Part shown: one piece after another, positions 1-7,780 of the stretch
Numbering within the stretch: position 1 is the stretch's first letter
Layout: the number at the start of each line of letters is the position of its first letter
DNA from: Atopobium sp. UBA2090
GTDB lineage: Bacteria; Actinomycetota; Coriobacteriia; Coriobacteriales; Atopobiaceae
Length of the DNA stretch: 42,578 nucleotides
Direction: 5' to 3'
Assembly: GCA_002331575.1 (NCBI GenBank)
Contig: DCZG01000148.1
Coordinates: 1-42,578, forward strand
Notes under the pieces: model-generated
Database searches by the model: none
Told to the model about the DNA's origin: nothing
Seen by the model: only the letters and a program-made list of their open reading frames with translations
Translations under genes and position numbers: made by a program

Positions 1-110
1 AATCCTATCGTGCGACACACTCCAAGCTCGTATTTGTGTCGTGCGATAGCTTTTTGTATGTAAACCTATCGTGCGACACGGCCGCCGCCCTGGGTCGTGC
101 CGTGCGACAC
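1..110. repeat. Short direct repeats with about 30-bp spacing
   Basis: The octamer TCGTGCGA occurs at 8-15, 39-46 and 69-76, with a one-mismatch copy at 100-107, so the copies start 31, 30 and 31 bp apart. Copies 1 and 3 share the longer form CCTATCGTGCGACAC; copy 2 has GTGTC before and ATAGC after the octamer, which are the reverse complements of the outer arms of copies 1 and 3. The block lies just downstream of the nucleosidase gene (minus strand) and runs off the left edge of the window, so its full size is unknown. No function is assigned. Confidence 0.55.
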
Positions 111-129
111 ACCCGCCGCCCGTACGCGG

Positions 130-891
130 CTACATCCGGCGCACGACGCCGAGCGTCACCTCGGCGGCGAGACGTGCGGTCACGACGAGGTCGTCCACCT
201 TGCCGTCAAGCTCTTCGTACTTCTCGCCGCACACGTTGCTGATCGACCGCACGGCAAGGAACGGAATGCCGGCCCGCGCGCACACCTGCGCGGCCGCAAC
301 GCCCTCCATCTCCTCGCAGTCGGCGCGGTACTCCCGACGGATGCTCTCGAGCACCGCGGGCTCAGTCGAGAAGAGATCGCTCGTCGCCACAGCGCCGGTC
401 GTGTACCGAGGCTCGTGGGGCGCAAGCGTGCCATAGGCCGCGCCTCCTCCTTCGGCGCCTTCCTCACCGACGGAGGCCACACGGGCGAACCCCCGAGAGG
501 CGAGCTCCTGCTCGGCGAGACGGACGAGGCGTTCGTCCGAGGGGAAGCTCGAAAGGTGCGGTGCGGACTCCGCGATGATCTCCATGTCGGAGTCGAGGCA
601 CTCGAGTCGCTCGCCCACCACGACGTCGCCCTTCCCTATGCGAGGGTTGAGACTGCCGGCGATGCCGCTGAACAGGAGCGCATTGGGATGGAAGCGGTCG
701 ACGAGGAACTGGGCCGACGCGGCGGCGTTGATTGTCCCCATGCCACCACAGCCCGCGACGAGACGAACGCCGTCGAGCTCGCGAACCGCATAGTCGACGC
801 ATGCCTCGGTGACGGGCGCCTCTCCCCCGAGCTCGAAGAAGAGCGCGGACTCCTTCCGCAACGCGCTGAGCACGGCAACCGTCATCGGCAT
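130..891 (-). CDS. 5'-methylthioadenosine/S-adenosylhomocysteine nucleosidase-like protein
   Basis: This nucleoside phosphorylase-superfamily protein (253 aa from this start) probably hydrolyses the glycosidic bond of MTA and SAH in the cytosol, recycling by-products of methylation and polyamine synthesis. Visible family features are the N-terminal strand MTVAVLSALRKE, a Gly-rich CGGMGTINAAASAQ segment, the FSGIAGSLNP loop and the MEGVAAAQVC segment near the C-terminus that normally contacts the ribose. The start at 891 is chosen because AAGGAG lies 5 nt upstream; the open frame continues to 1056 without family similarity. A Gly/Glu-rich stretch in the middle is longer than in typical MTANs of about 230 aa. 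It is transcribed away from the ABC importer that follows. Another nucleosidase specificity, such as futalosine, cannot be excluded. Confidence 0.8.
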   Translation of the reverse strand: MPMTVAVLSALRKESALFFELGGEAPVTEACVDYAVRELDGVRLVAGCGGMGTINAAASAQFLVDRFHPNALLFSGIAGSLNPRIGKGDVVVGERLECLDSDMEIIAESAPHLSSFPSDERLVRLAEQELASRGFARVASVGEEGAEGGGAAYGTLAPHEPRYTTGAVATSDLFSTEPAVLESIRREYRADCEEMEGVAAAQVCARAGIPFLAVRSISNVCGEKYEELDGKVDDLVVTARLAAEVTLGVVRRM

Positions 892-977
892 GGCTTCTCC
901 TTCGTCCGCGGTCGGCTCGTGCCAGTATATCCAACCGACCTCCTGACCGTGGCGATCGAGCCTTCCAGGTGTCATCG

Positions 978-1018
978 GGGTTAACAACAGGTCGGGTTCA
1001 ACAACTGGCTGATATACT
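978..1018 (+). promoter_or_regulatory. Candidate extended -10 promoter with tandem GGGTTAACAAC-type repeat upstream of ABC importer
   Basis: TGATATACT at 1010-1018 is an extended -10 element about 95 nt before the substrate-binding protein start. Just upstream, two copies of GGGTT(C)AACAAC(A/T)GG lie at 978-991 and 994-1008, which could be an operator. No good -35 is present, which fits an extended -10 promoter. The assignment is by pattern only. Confidence 0.4.
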
Positions 1019-1112
1019 TCAGACAACAAGGAAGGGAAATCCTGAGAAATAAACACACGGACAATTTGCGTTGCATCGGTATTCGGACAAACAGACCCGA
1101 AAGGACATCGTC

Positions 1113-2015
1113 ATGGACTCCAAGCTCAACTTTGTCATCAGCAGACGTCAGATGCTAGCCTTCAGCGCATCCGCACTCGCCGCCGCAGGCCTGGCGGGCT
1201 GCGGCTCCTCGTCCACGAGCAGCTCGAGCTCCGACACCTCGACCTCTGCAGCCTCTGACGACGTCACCCAGCTCACCTACGAGAAGGGCAAGCTCACCGC
1301 CGCCACGGGCAACCCCGCGTTCACCCCCTGGGTCATGAACGACGACCCCTCCTCCGGTGAGGGCTTCGAGGCGGCGCTGATCTACAAGCTCGCCGAGAAG
1401 ATGGGCTTCGCTGACAGCGACGTCAACTGGGTCCGCACCACCTTCGACGAGGCCTACGCCCCGGGCGAGCACGACTGGGACCTCAACATCCAGCAGGTCT
1501 CGATCAACGACGACCGCAAGAAGGCCGTGGACTTCTCGCCTGCGTACTTCCGTCCCACCCAGGCCATCGTCCTGCGCACCGACAGCACGTACGCCACCGG
1601 CACCAAGTGCTCCGACTTCGCCAACGCGAGCATCGGCGTCATGTCCGGCACCACCGCCTATGACTACGTCAAGAGCATCCTCAAGAACGGTAGCACCGAC
1701 GGCATCGACGTCTTCAACGACAACTCCGACGCCGCCCAGGCAGTCACCTCCGGCCAGTGCGACGCGCTCGTGACCGACACGCCACAGGCCGTCTACATGG
1801 TCCAGTCCTCCCAGATCGAGAGCGGCGTGGTCGCCGGCCAGATCCCCGGCACCGAGGACGAGTACGGTCTCGGCATCACCCTCGCCAAGGACTCCCCGCT
1901 GACCCCCTTCGTCACCGACGCCATGAACGCGCTCATCGATGACGGCACGATCCAGGAGCTCCAGGACAAGTGGCTTGCCGAGTACACCACCGACATCCCC
2001 ACGCTCACTGCGTAG
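1113..2015 (+). CDS. Polar amino-acid ABC transporter substrate-binding lipoprotein
   Basis: This 300-aa extracytoplasmic solute-binding protein (HisJ/GlnH type, SBP_bac_3) would capture an amino acid outside the membrane and hand it to the permease and ATPase encoded next. It begins with a signal peptide carrying SRRQM (twin-arginine-like), a hydrophobic core and the lipobox LAGC with the lipidated Cys at about residue 30, followed by a Ser/Thr linker. The body has the GEGFEAALIYKLAEKMGF segment and ends in the usual DGTIQELQDKWL. The start at 1113 follows GAAAGGAC; an in-frame ATG at 1071 lacks a ribosome binding site. A strong terminator between this gene and the permease should let it be made in excess over the membrane parts. 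The specific amino acid cannot be read from sequence. Confidence 0.9.
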   Translation: MDSKLNFVISRRQMLAFSASALAAAGLAGCGSSSTSSSSSDTSTSAASDDVTQLTYEKGKLTAATGNPAFTPWVMNDDPSSGEGFEAALIYKLAEKMGFADSDVNWVRTTFDEAYAPGEHDWDLNIQQVSINDDRKKAVDFSPAYFRPTQAIVLRTDSTYATGTKCSDFANASIGVMSGTTAYDYVKSILKNGSTDGIDVFNDNSDAAQAVTSGQCDALVTDTPQAVYMVQSSQIESGVVAGQIPGTEDEYGLGITLAKDSPLTPFVTDAMNALIDDGTIQELQDKWLAEYTTDIPTLTA

Positions 2016-2027
2016 GCATCGTTTCAA

Positions 2028-2071
2028 GCGGCCGGAGGGGCGAGAAGCCCTCCGGCCGCTTCTCGTTTTTT
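2028..2071 (+). terminator. Intrinsic terminator between binding protein and permease
   Basis: A perfect 12-bp GC-rich stem (2028-2039 with 2048-2059, 8-nt loop) is followed by TTCTCGTTTTTT. It sits inside the ABC operon and most likely attenuates read-through, giving more substrate-binding protein than permease and ATPase. Confidence 0.85.
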
Positions 2072-2093
2072 CGGAAGCGTCGCAACGCGACCC

Positions 2094-2978
2094 ATGGAAC
2101 CAGAGAAGGTGGCCAGCTGGATGACGGACGTTACGCAAGACGGCGTCAGTGACGTCGAACTCGAGCGCGAGCAGTACCGCAAGAAGGAGAACCTCCGCTC
2201 GGTCGTGAAGAGCATCGTCTCCACGATCGTGTTCGTCGCCATCGTCGCGGCGACGCTTCACTACTCCCCCGGCTGGCCCAAGGTCAAGGAGTCGTTCTTC
2301 TCGCCAGAGTACTTCGTTCAGTCCTGGCCCCAGGTCGTCGATGGCCTCTTCCTCAACATCCGCGTCCTCGGCGTCGCGCTCGTCGGCGTTGCCGTCCTGG
2401 GCACCACGCTCGCCCTGATTCGCATCACGACCTCGGCGATCATGTTCCCCTTCCGCGTGGTCGCGCGCTTCTACACCACGGTCATGCGCGGCATCCCGAT
2501 GCTCGTCGTCCTCTATCTCATCGGCTTCGGCATCCCCGGCCTCGGCATCTTCGGGCGCATCGACAAGGCCGTGCTCGGCACCATAGCCGTCATCATGTCG
2601 TACTCGGCCTATATCGCCGAGGTCCTGCGCGCCGGCTTCCAGGACGTCCACCCCTCGCAGAGGGCGTCGGCACGCTCCCTCGGCCTGACCTCCGGCCAGA
2701 CCATGCGACTCGTCATCATCCCGCAGGCCCTGCGAAAGATCGCCCCCGCCCTCATGAACGACTTCATCTCCATGCAGAAGGACGTCGGCCTGATCTCGAC
2801 CCTCGGCGCCGTCGACGCCGTCCGCGCCGCGCAGATCGTGGTCGCCAAGACCTACAACTTCACTCCGTACGTGGTCGCGAGCATCCTCTTCATCATGATG
2901 AGCATTCCCTTCATCCTGCTCAACGACTGGTACTCCAACAAGCTGCGCGCCCGCGAGCAGACGGGAGGCATGGTCTGA
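2094..2978 (+). CDS. Amino-acid ABC transporter permease
   Basis: A 294-aa inner membrane subunit of the HisM/GlnP family. After a charged cytoplasmic N-terminus of about 40 residues there are several membrane segments. The EAA loop that docks with the ATPase is seen as EVLRAGFQDVHPSQRASARS followed by LGLTSGQTMRLVIIPQA. The stop overlaps the ATPase start (ATGA at 2977-2980 region), which indicates translational coupling. The extended N-terminal region before the first helix is longer than in the minimal 220-aa permeases. It forms one transporter with the genes on either side. Confidence 0.9.
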   Translation: MEPEKVASWMTDVTQDGVSDVELEREQYRKKENLRSVVKSIVSTIVFVAIVAATLHYSPGWPKVKESFFSPEYFVQSWPQVVDGLFLNIRVLGVALVGVAVLGTTLALIRITTSAIMFPFRVVARFYTTVMRGIPMLVVLYLIGFGIPGLGIFGRIDKAVLGTIAVIMSYSAYIAEVLRAGFQDVHPSQRASARSLGLTSGQTMRLVIIPQALRKIAPALMNDFISMQKDVGLISTLGAVDAVRAAQIVVAKTYNFTPYVVASILFIMMSIPFILLNDWYSNKLRAREQTGGMV

Positions 2979-3757
2979 TGACCGACGTCACGACAGGCGA
3001 CCAGACCGCCGGCGTCCCGGACAATGAGAAGGTTCTGAGAATCGACGGCGTGGTCAAGCGCTTCGGCGACAACCTCGTCCTCGACCACGTGTCCTTCGAC
3101 GTGCACAAGCACGAGGTCGTCGCCCTTCTCGGCCCCTCCGGCTCCGGCAAGTCCACCCTCATGAAGTGCATCAACCTGCTCGAGCGCGTCGACGACGGGC
3201 AGATCTGGCTGGGCGACACCGACATCACGGACCCGCGCATCAACCAGGACAAGTCCCGCGCGCGCATCGGCGTGGTCTTCCAGCAGTTCAACCTCTTCCC
3301 GCACATGACCGTCCTGAACAACGTCACGCTCGCCGTCCGCAAGGTCCACAAGTGGGACCGCGCACGCGCCGAGGAGAAGGCCATGGGCCTCCTCAAGCGC
3401 ATCGGCATGGAGCAGAAGGCCCGCGAGTATCCCGACCGTCTCTCCGGCGGACAGCAGCAGCGCGTTGCCATCGCACGAGCGCTCATGACCGATCCCGAGC
3501 TGCTTCTCCTCGACGAGATCACCTCGGCCCTCGACCCACTGCTCGTCGGCGAGGTCCTCGAGATGGTGTCCGAGCTCAAGGACCAGGGCGCCACGATTCT
3601 CATGGCCACCCACGAGATGAGCTTCGCGCACAGCGCGGCGGACCGCATCACGCTGCTCAGGCGCGGCAGAATTGCCGAGAACGGCTCGCCCGCCGACGTC
3701 ATGGACAACTCGACCGACCCCGAGACGCAGGAGTTCTTCCACAGCTACCGCGCATAG
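2978..3757 (+). CDS. Amino-acid ABC transporter ATP-binding protein
   Basis: A 259-aa GlnQ-type ATPase that powers the importer. Walker A is GPSGSGKS (residues 52-59), the Q-loop is VFQQFNLFPHMT, the signature is LSGGQQQR (154-161) and Walker B is LLLLDEI (174-180), followed by the SALDP D-loop and the ATHEMSFA H-loop. Walker B is followed by Ile rather than the usual Pro (DEITSALDP), a mild variant. The start codon overlaps the permease stop. Confidence 0.93.
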   Translation: MTDVTTGDQTAGVPDNEKVLRIDGVVKRFGDNLVLDHVSFDVHKHEVVALLGPSGSGKSTLMKCINLLERVDDGQIWLGDTDITDPRINQDKSRARIGVVFQQFNLFPHMTVLNNVTLAVRKVHKWDRARAEEKAMGLLKRIGMEQKAREYPDRLSGGQQQRVAIARALMTDPELLLLDEITSALDPLLVGEVLEMVSELKDQGATILMATHEMSFAHSAADRITLLRRGRIAENGSPADVMDNSTDPETQEFFHSYRA

Positions 3758-3800
3758 CGGTTTTGGCAGGCGACAAGGACGGCGCAGGAGGTTCCTTTTC

Positions 3801-4739
3801 ATGGGCACAACGAAGGTGTACATCGACGGTCAGAGCGGCACGACCGGACTTCAGATCTATGACCGCATCGGAGCTCGAGACGACCTCGAGCTCCTTCGCA
3901 TCGACGACGACAAGCGCCACGACGTCGACGAGCGTCGCCGGTTCATCAACGCCGCTGACGTCGTCTTCCTCTGCCTTCCCGATGACGGCGCCCGCGAGGC
4001 CGTCTCCCTCGTCGAGAACCCCGACACCTGCATCATCGACGCCTCGACGGCGCACCGCACCGCCGACGGCTGGACCTATGGCTTCCCAGAGCTCTCGCAC
4101 GAGCAGCGCGAGGCCATCACCACGAGCAAGCGCATCGCCAACCCCGGCTGCCACGCCACGGGCCTCATCTCGACGACGGCACCACTCGTGCGCATGGGCA
4201 TCGTGCCCGCGGACTACCCCGTCACCTGCTACTCGATCACCGGCTACTCCGGCGGTGGCAAGAAGATGATCGCCGACTACGAGGCCGAGAGCCGTCCCGA
4301 AATCCTCGACGCACCGGGCATCTACGGTCTCTCGCTCTCCCACAAGCACCTGCCCGAGATGCAGAAGGTCGCGGGGCTCGACTACCCGCCCGTGTTCATG
4401 CCCGTCGTCGACGACTACTACAAGGGTATGGCGACCACGATCATGCTCCAGAGCCGTCTCCTCGAGGGAACCCCGGGGGCCGAGGAAATCTGTGCCCGAC
4501 TCCAGGGCTACTATGCCGACGAGCACTTCGTGACCGTGCTCCCCTTTGGCACGAATGCGTCCACGCTCTACGCCAACGAGCTTGCCGGTACCAACTACCT
4601 GCGCATCATTGTCTGTGGCAACGAGGAACGCATCAGCGTCACAGCCCTCTTCGACAACCTCGGCAAGGGTGCCTCGGGTGCCGCCGTGCAGAACATGAAC
4701 ATCGTGCTCGGTCTCGACGAGACGACCGGTCTGGAGTAG
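3801..4739 (+). CDS. argC: N-acetyl-gamma-glutamyl-phosphate reductase (uncommon short form)
   Basis: This enzyme reduces N-acetylglutamyl phosphate with NADPH to the semialdehyde in arginine synthesis. The 312-aa protein has the N-terminal IDGQSGTTGLQI nucleotide-binding segment and the active-site cysteine in NPGCHATG (Cys117); its length and the GQSGTTG start match the shorter, less common ArgC class (about 310 aa). The start at 3801 has AGGAGG 9 nt upstream; the longer open frame lies inside the ATPase gene. No other arginine gene is adjacent, which is unusual because argC normally leads an argCJBD cluster. Proximity to the amino-acid importer may or may not mean a shared role. Confidence 0.92.
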   Translation: MGTTKVYIDGQSGTTGLQIYDRIGARDDLELLRIDDDKRHDVDERRRFINAADVVFLCLPDDGAREAVSLVENPDTCIIDASTAHRTADGWTYGFPELSHEQREAITTSKRIANPGCHATGLISTTAPLVRMGIVPADYPVTCYSITGYSGGGKKMIADYEAESRPEILDAPGIYGLSLSHKHLPEMQKVAGLDYPPVFMPVVDDYYKGMATTIMLQSRLLEGTPGAEEICARLQGYYADEHFVTVLPFGTNASTLYANELAGTNYLRIIVCGNEERISVTALFDNLGKGASGAAVQNMNIVLGLDETTGLE

Positions 4740-4778
4740 GCATCCCCTCGCCTTCAGATGGTCGCGATAATCGTTTGC

Positions 4779-4912
4779 TATACTCTGACCGCATACCCGG
4801 CTTCAGTCGGCTCGGGCGTCGCCCTCTCAAGGCGGCTGCCTGGGTATCGTTTGTCGTCGGGTATCAATTCATACTCTCTGGCGCGGCCCGTCGGACAGAC
4901 GGGCGGCACCTC
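4779..4912 (+). promoter_or_regulatory. Candidate -10 (TATACT, 4779-4784) and structured leader before transketolase
   Basis: TATACT at 4779-4784 is a good -10. The following leader of about 140 nt can fold: ATACCCGGC near 4793 pairs with GCCTGGGTAT near 4840-4850, enclosing further GC-rich arms, and a second short hairpin lies near 4885-4912 just before the ribosome binding site. No known riboswitch class was recognised. Confidence 0.35.
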
Positions 4913-4926
4913 CATCGGAGGCGAAC

Positions 4927-5802
4927 GTGGCTGAGCTGCACACAGCTATCCAGCTCGAAGGCATCGCCCGCACGATGAGGCGCGAGACCGTGGAGCTCTG
5001 CTACCGGAGTCCCGCCCACAAGGCGCACCTCGGCGGGTGCCTTTCGGCAATCGAGATTCTCACGGCGCTCTACACCGACGTGATGAACACGGGCATCGGG
5101 CAGACCGGCGAGGCATGGAGGCGCCGCGATCGCTTCGTCCTCTCGAAGGCGCACGCCTCGCTCGCCCTCTACGCTGCCCTCCACCAGGCTGGCTTCCTCT
5201 CCGACGACGAGTTCGCGCTGCCCGTCTGCGGAGAGGACACCCTCCTCTTTCGGCAGGCGAGACGAGACCTCGCCCACGGCATGGAGATATCCGGCGGAAG
5301 TCTCGGCATGGGCATGGGCTACGCCTGTGGCCTCGCACTCGCGCAGAGGCGGCGAGGGCAGGACTCCCGCGTCTTCGTCCTTCTCGGCGACGGCGAATGC
5401 AACGAGGGATCCGTCTGGGAGAGCGTGGCCTTTGCCGCGTACAACCGACTCACCAACCTCGTCGCCATCGTCGACGCAAACGGACTGCAGCTCGACGGGC
5501 CTATCGAGAAGGTCCTCGGTGGAGACAACCACGCCGAGAGGTGGACGTCCTTCGGCTTCGACGCGATCGAGGCAGAGGGGAATGACGCCGCGGCCGTCCG
5601 AGACGCCCTTCTCGCCGCAAGGGACTCCGACTCGCCGCGACCGCGCGTCGTCATCGCACGCACCGCCAAGGGGCGCGGGGTCTCGTTTGCGGAGAACCAC
5701 GTCGAGTGGCATGACAACAGCCTCACCGACGACCTGTATCGTCAGGCAATCACCGAGCTGTCGGATGCGGCATTCGAGACCCGAGGAGGTGACGAGAGAT
5801 GA
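4927..5802 (+). CDS. Transketolase, N-terminal (TPP-binding) subunit
   Basis: A 291-aa polypeptide equivalent to the first half of transketolase. It contains the thiamine diphosphate/metal motif GDGECNEGSVWE (from about residue 152) with the downstream Asn in IVDANGLQLDG, and the GGSLGMGMGYACGLAL segment. It starts at GTG with GGAGG 5 nt upstream. Its stop overlaps the start of the C-terminal subunit (ATGA), so the two halves should be made in equal amounts and assemble into one enzyme. Split transketolases are common in anaerobes; they transfer two-carbon units between sugar phosphates, and some paralogues serve other sugar routes. Confidence 0.9.
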   Translation: MAELHTAIQLEGIARTMRRETVELCYRSPAHKAHLGGCLSAIEILTALYTDVMNTGIGQTGEAWRRRDRFVLSKAHASLALYAALHQAGFLSDDEFALPVCGEDTLLFRQARRDLAHGMEISGGSLGMGMGYACGLALAQRRRGQDSRVFVLLGDGECNEGSVWESVAFAAYNRLTNLVAIVDANGLQLDGPIEKVLGGDNHAERWTSFGFDAIEAEGNDAAAVRDALLAARDSDSPRPRVVIARTAKGRGVSFAENHVEWHDNSLTDDLYRQAITELSDAAFETRGGDER

Positions 5803-6794
5803 GCCGTTCCTCCTACGTCGACGCACGTGAGGCCATGCGCCTCTGCTCGCTGCCGTCCAACCAGGCACTGGGCGAGACCCTCACCAGCCTGGCCGACGAG
5901 GACGAGGACCTCACCGTAGTCGTGTCCGACTACGGGCGCAGGCTCTTCCTCGACGGCCTCGTCGAGCGGCATCCCGAGGGCTTCGTGCAGGTCGGCATCG
6001 CCGAGCAGGACCAGGTCAGCATCGGTGCGGCCCTCGCTCTCGAGGGATTCCCGGTCTTCGCTCCCTGCTACGCCTCGTTCGTCGCCAGTCGCTCCTTCGA
6101 CCAGATCCGCGTGAACCTCGGCATGATGGGGGCGCCGCTCGTGCTCGTCGGCCTCTCGGCGCGCTACGACTCGGCCGACCTCGGAGCCTCGCACTGCGCG
6201 ACGGAGGACGTCGCCCTCATGCGCTCGGTTCCCACGGCGACGGTCATCACTCCCGCGGACAACGCCGAGCTCGCGAGTGCGATTCGCTGGCTTGCCGCAC
6301 ACCCCCGACCCGCCTACGTGCGCATCACCGGATCGACGACCGAGACCTGCCTCCATGCGTCAGGCTGCGACGTCTCGGCAGGTGGGGTGACGCAGCTGCG
6401 CGAGGGCTCCGACGTCGCGCTCGTCGCCTGCGGCCAGCTCGCCGCTGCCGCCCTGGAGGCCGCCGACATCCTCGAGACCACCGACGTCTCCGCCTCCGTG
6501 ACCGAGATGGCGATCGTCTCGCCGCTTCGCGAGAACGAGCTGTTGCACGCCATACGAGGCAAGCGGCTCGTCGTCACCGTCGAGGAGCACGGGGTCGTCG
6601 GCGGGCTTGGATCAGCGGTCGCCGAGGTCCTCTCGGCACGTGATGACGTACCCCCGCTGCTCGCGCTCGGCACGCCCAGGTCCTATCTCGACGGCGGCGA
6701 CGTACGCCAGGCACTTCTCACCAACGACGGACTCGACCCCTGGGGAATCGCCTCACACATACTCGAGAGGCTCGAGCGGAGCAAGAAGCGCTGA
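5799..6794 (+). CDS. Transketolase, C-terminal (pyrimidine-binding) subunit
   Basis: A 331-aa partner of the preceding subunit, holding the Pyr domain with the catalytic Glu in VGIAEQDQVSIGAALA (about Glu69) and the C-terminal transketolase domain (VTVEEHGVVGGLGSAVAEVL). GAGGAGGT lies 8 nt before the ATG, which overlaps the upstream stop. It ends only 9 nt before the convergent deacetylase gene with no room for a separate terminator. Confidence 0.9.
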   Translation: MSRSSYVDAREAMRLCSLPSNQALGETLTSLADEDEDLTVVVSDYGRRLFLDGLVERHPEGFVQVGIAEQDQVSIGAALALEGFPVFAPCYASFVASRSFDQIRVNLGMMGAPLVLVGLSARYDSADLGASHCATEDVALMRSVPTATVITPADNAELASAIRWLAAHPRPAYVRITGSTTETCLHASGCDVSAGGVTQLREGSDVALVACGQLAAAALEAADILETTDVSASVTEMAIVSPLRENELLHAIRGKRLVVTVEEHGVVGGLGSAVAEVLSARDDVPPLLALGTPRSYLDGGDVRQALLTNDGLDPWGIASHILERLERSKKR

Positions 6795-6803
6795 CGCCCT
6801 TCG

Positions 6804-7568
6804 TCACAGGTCGCGATAGTCCACGAGCCTCAGGTCGGCCCGTCCCTCGAGCCACGTGCGAAGCGCGGGGTCGATGAGGGCGTCGACCTCCTTGGCACGG
6901 TCGCCCGTGAGCGAGGAGTGCGTGAGGATGTAGTCGTCGAGGTAGCCGGGATGGCAGACGAAGACGACGGTCTCGCCGTCGGCCATCTCCTCGACTGTCT
7001 CGACGATCGCGGCCTTGGGGTCGTACCCGGGCTGCATCGAGCGAAGCACCATGCGCGTATCGGTGGAACCGCAGCGCACGACGACCGTGGGGTCAAAGGA
7101 GCAGGGCTGCTCCTTGAGACCGTTCTTCTCGGCCACGTAGGTGATGGCGCGCATGAGGTTCTTCGAGAGGACCGCATGGGCCTCGAAGTAGTCGGGGTCA
7201 TGCCCGACGAGCTCGCGGAAACTCTCGAGCTGCGCCTCGATCTCCGTGACCGCCTCGTCGAAGACGACGAAGTCCTCGCCCGTCTTGTAGCAGGAGCGAT
7301 ACGTGCGACTCGACTTGAACGTCCCGTCCTCCTGAAGGAGGCTGGGAATGCACGCAGGGTCAGAGACGGGCACGCCGAGACAGACGTTCGTGTGCTGGCC
7401 GACCGCCACGTCACTCCCGGCGAGAAGCGACAGTCCGCGTGCAGCCTCGGGCATGTTGGTCATGAGGCCCACCGAGCGCACGAGGCCCTCGTTCACGCTT
7501 CGAGCGATGCCGAGGTCGACGGCGTAGGAGATGCCGAGGTCGTCTGCGCGGATGAGAAGCTGTTTCAT
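6804..7568 (-). CDS. ChbG/YdjC-type carbohydrate deacetylase
   Basis: A 254-aa protein of the YdjC/ChbG family, cytosolic metal-dependent enzymes that remove acetyl groups from acetylated oligosaccharides such as chitobiose derivatives. It has the N-terminal IRADDLGISYAVDLGI metal motif, a GQHTNVCLG segment with a metal-type His, and FVCHPGYLDD near the C-terminus. The start at 7568 has an AGGGG-type ribosome binding site; the ATG at 7592 has none. No glycosidase or PTS gene adjoins it, so the substrate is unknown. Confidence 0.85.
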   Translation of the reverse strand: MKQLLIRADDLGISYAVDLGIARSVNEGLVRSVGLMTNMPEAARGLSLLAGSDVAVGQHTNVCLGVPVSDPACIPSLLQEDGTFKSSRTYRSCYKTGEDFVVFDEAVTEIEAQLESFRELVGHDPDYFEAHAVLSKNLMRAITYVAEKNGLKEQPCSFDPTVVVRCGSTDTRMVLRSMQPGYDPKAAIVETVEEMADGETVVFVCHPGYLDDYILTHSSLTGDRAKEVDALIDPALRTWLEGRADLRLVDYRDL

Positions 7569-7698
7569 GGTCTTCCCCTCTGTATCGGACATGTCCGTCG
7601 AATATCTTTCGCTCGCCTAACATTCTGATGCACTGCGGAGGCACCCGATCCCACATGTCCGGCATCTTCGCCGAACTGCTCCGTAACTCGTCCCCTCA

Positions 7699-7745
7699 AC
7701 CCCACCCGATTGTGTGGGGTATTTCCGTGGCCACCTCACTAGAAT
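7699..7745 (+). promoter_or_regulatory. Hairpin and weak -10 upstream of the RiPP locus
   Basis: ACCCCAC (7699-7705) and GTGGGGT (7714-7720) form an inverted repeat with an 8-nt loop, and TAGAAT at 7740-7745 could be a -10 about 35 nt before the radical SAM start. The repeat could be an operator; no good -35 is visible. Confidence 0.3.
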
Positions 7746-7780
7746 GATTGCCCATGGAATCGCGAGGGAGGTCATTCGCT

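Noticed and set aside
1..110. CRISPR array
   Set aside because: Units of 8-15 bp with changing flanks and orientation do not form the 24-37 bp constant repeats of a CRISPR, and no cas genes are present.
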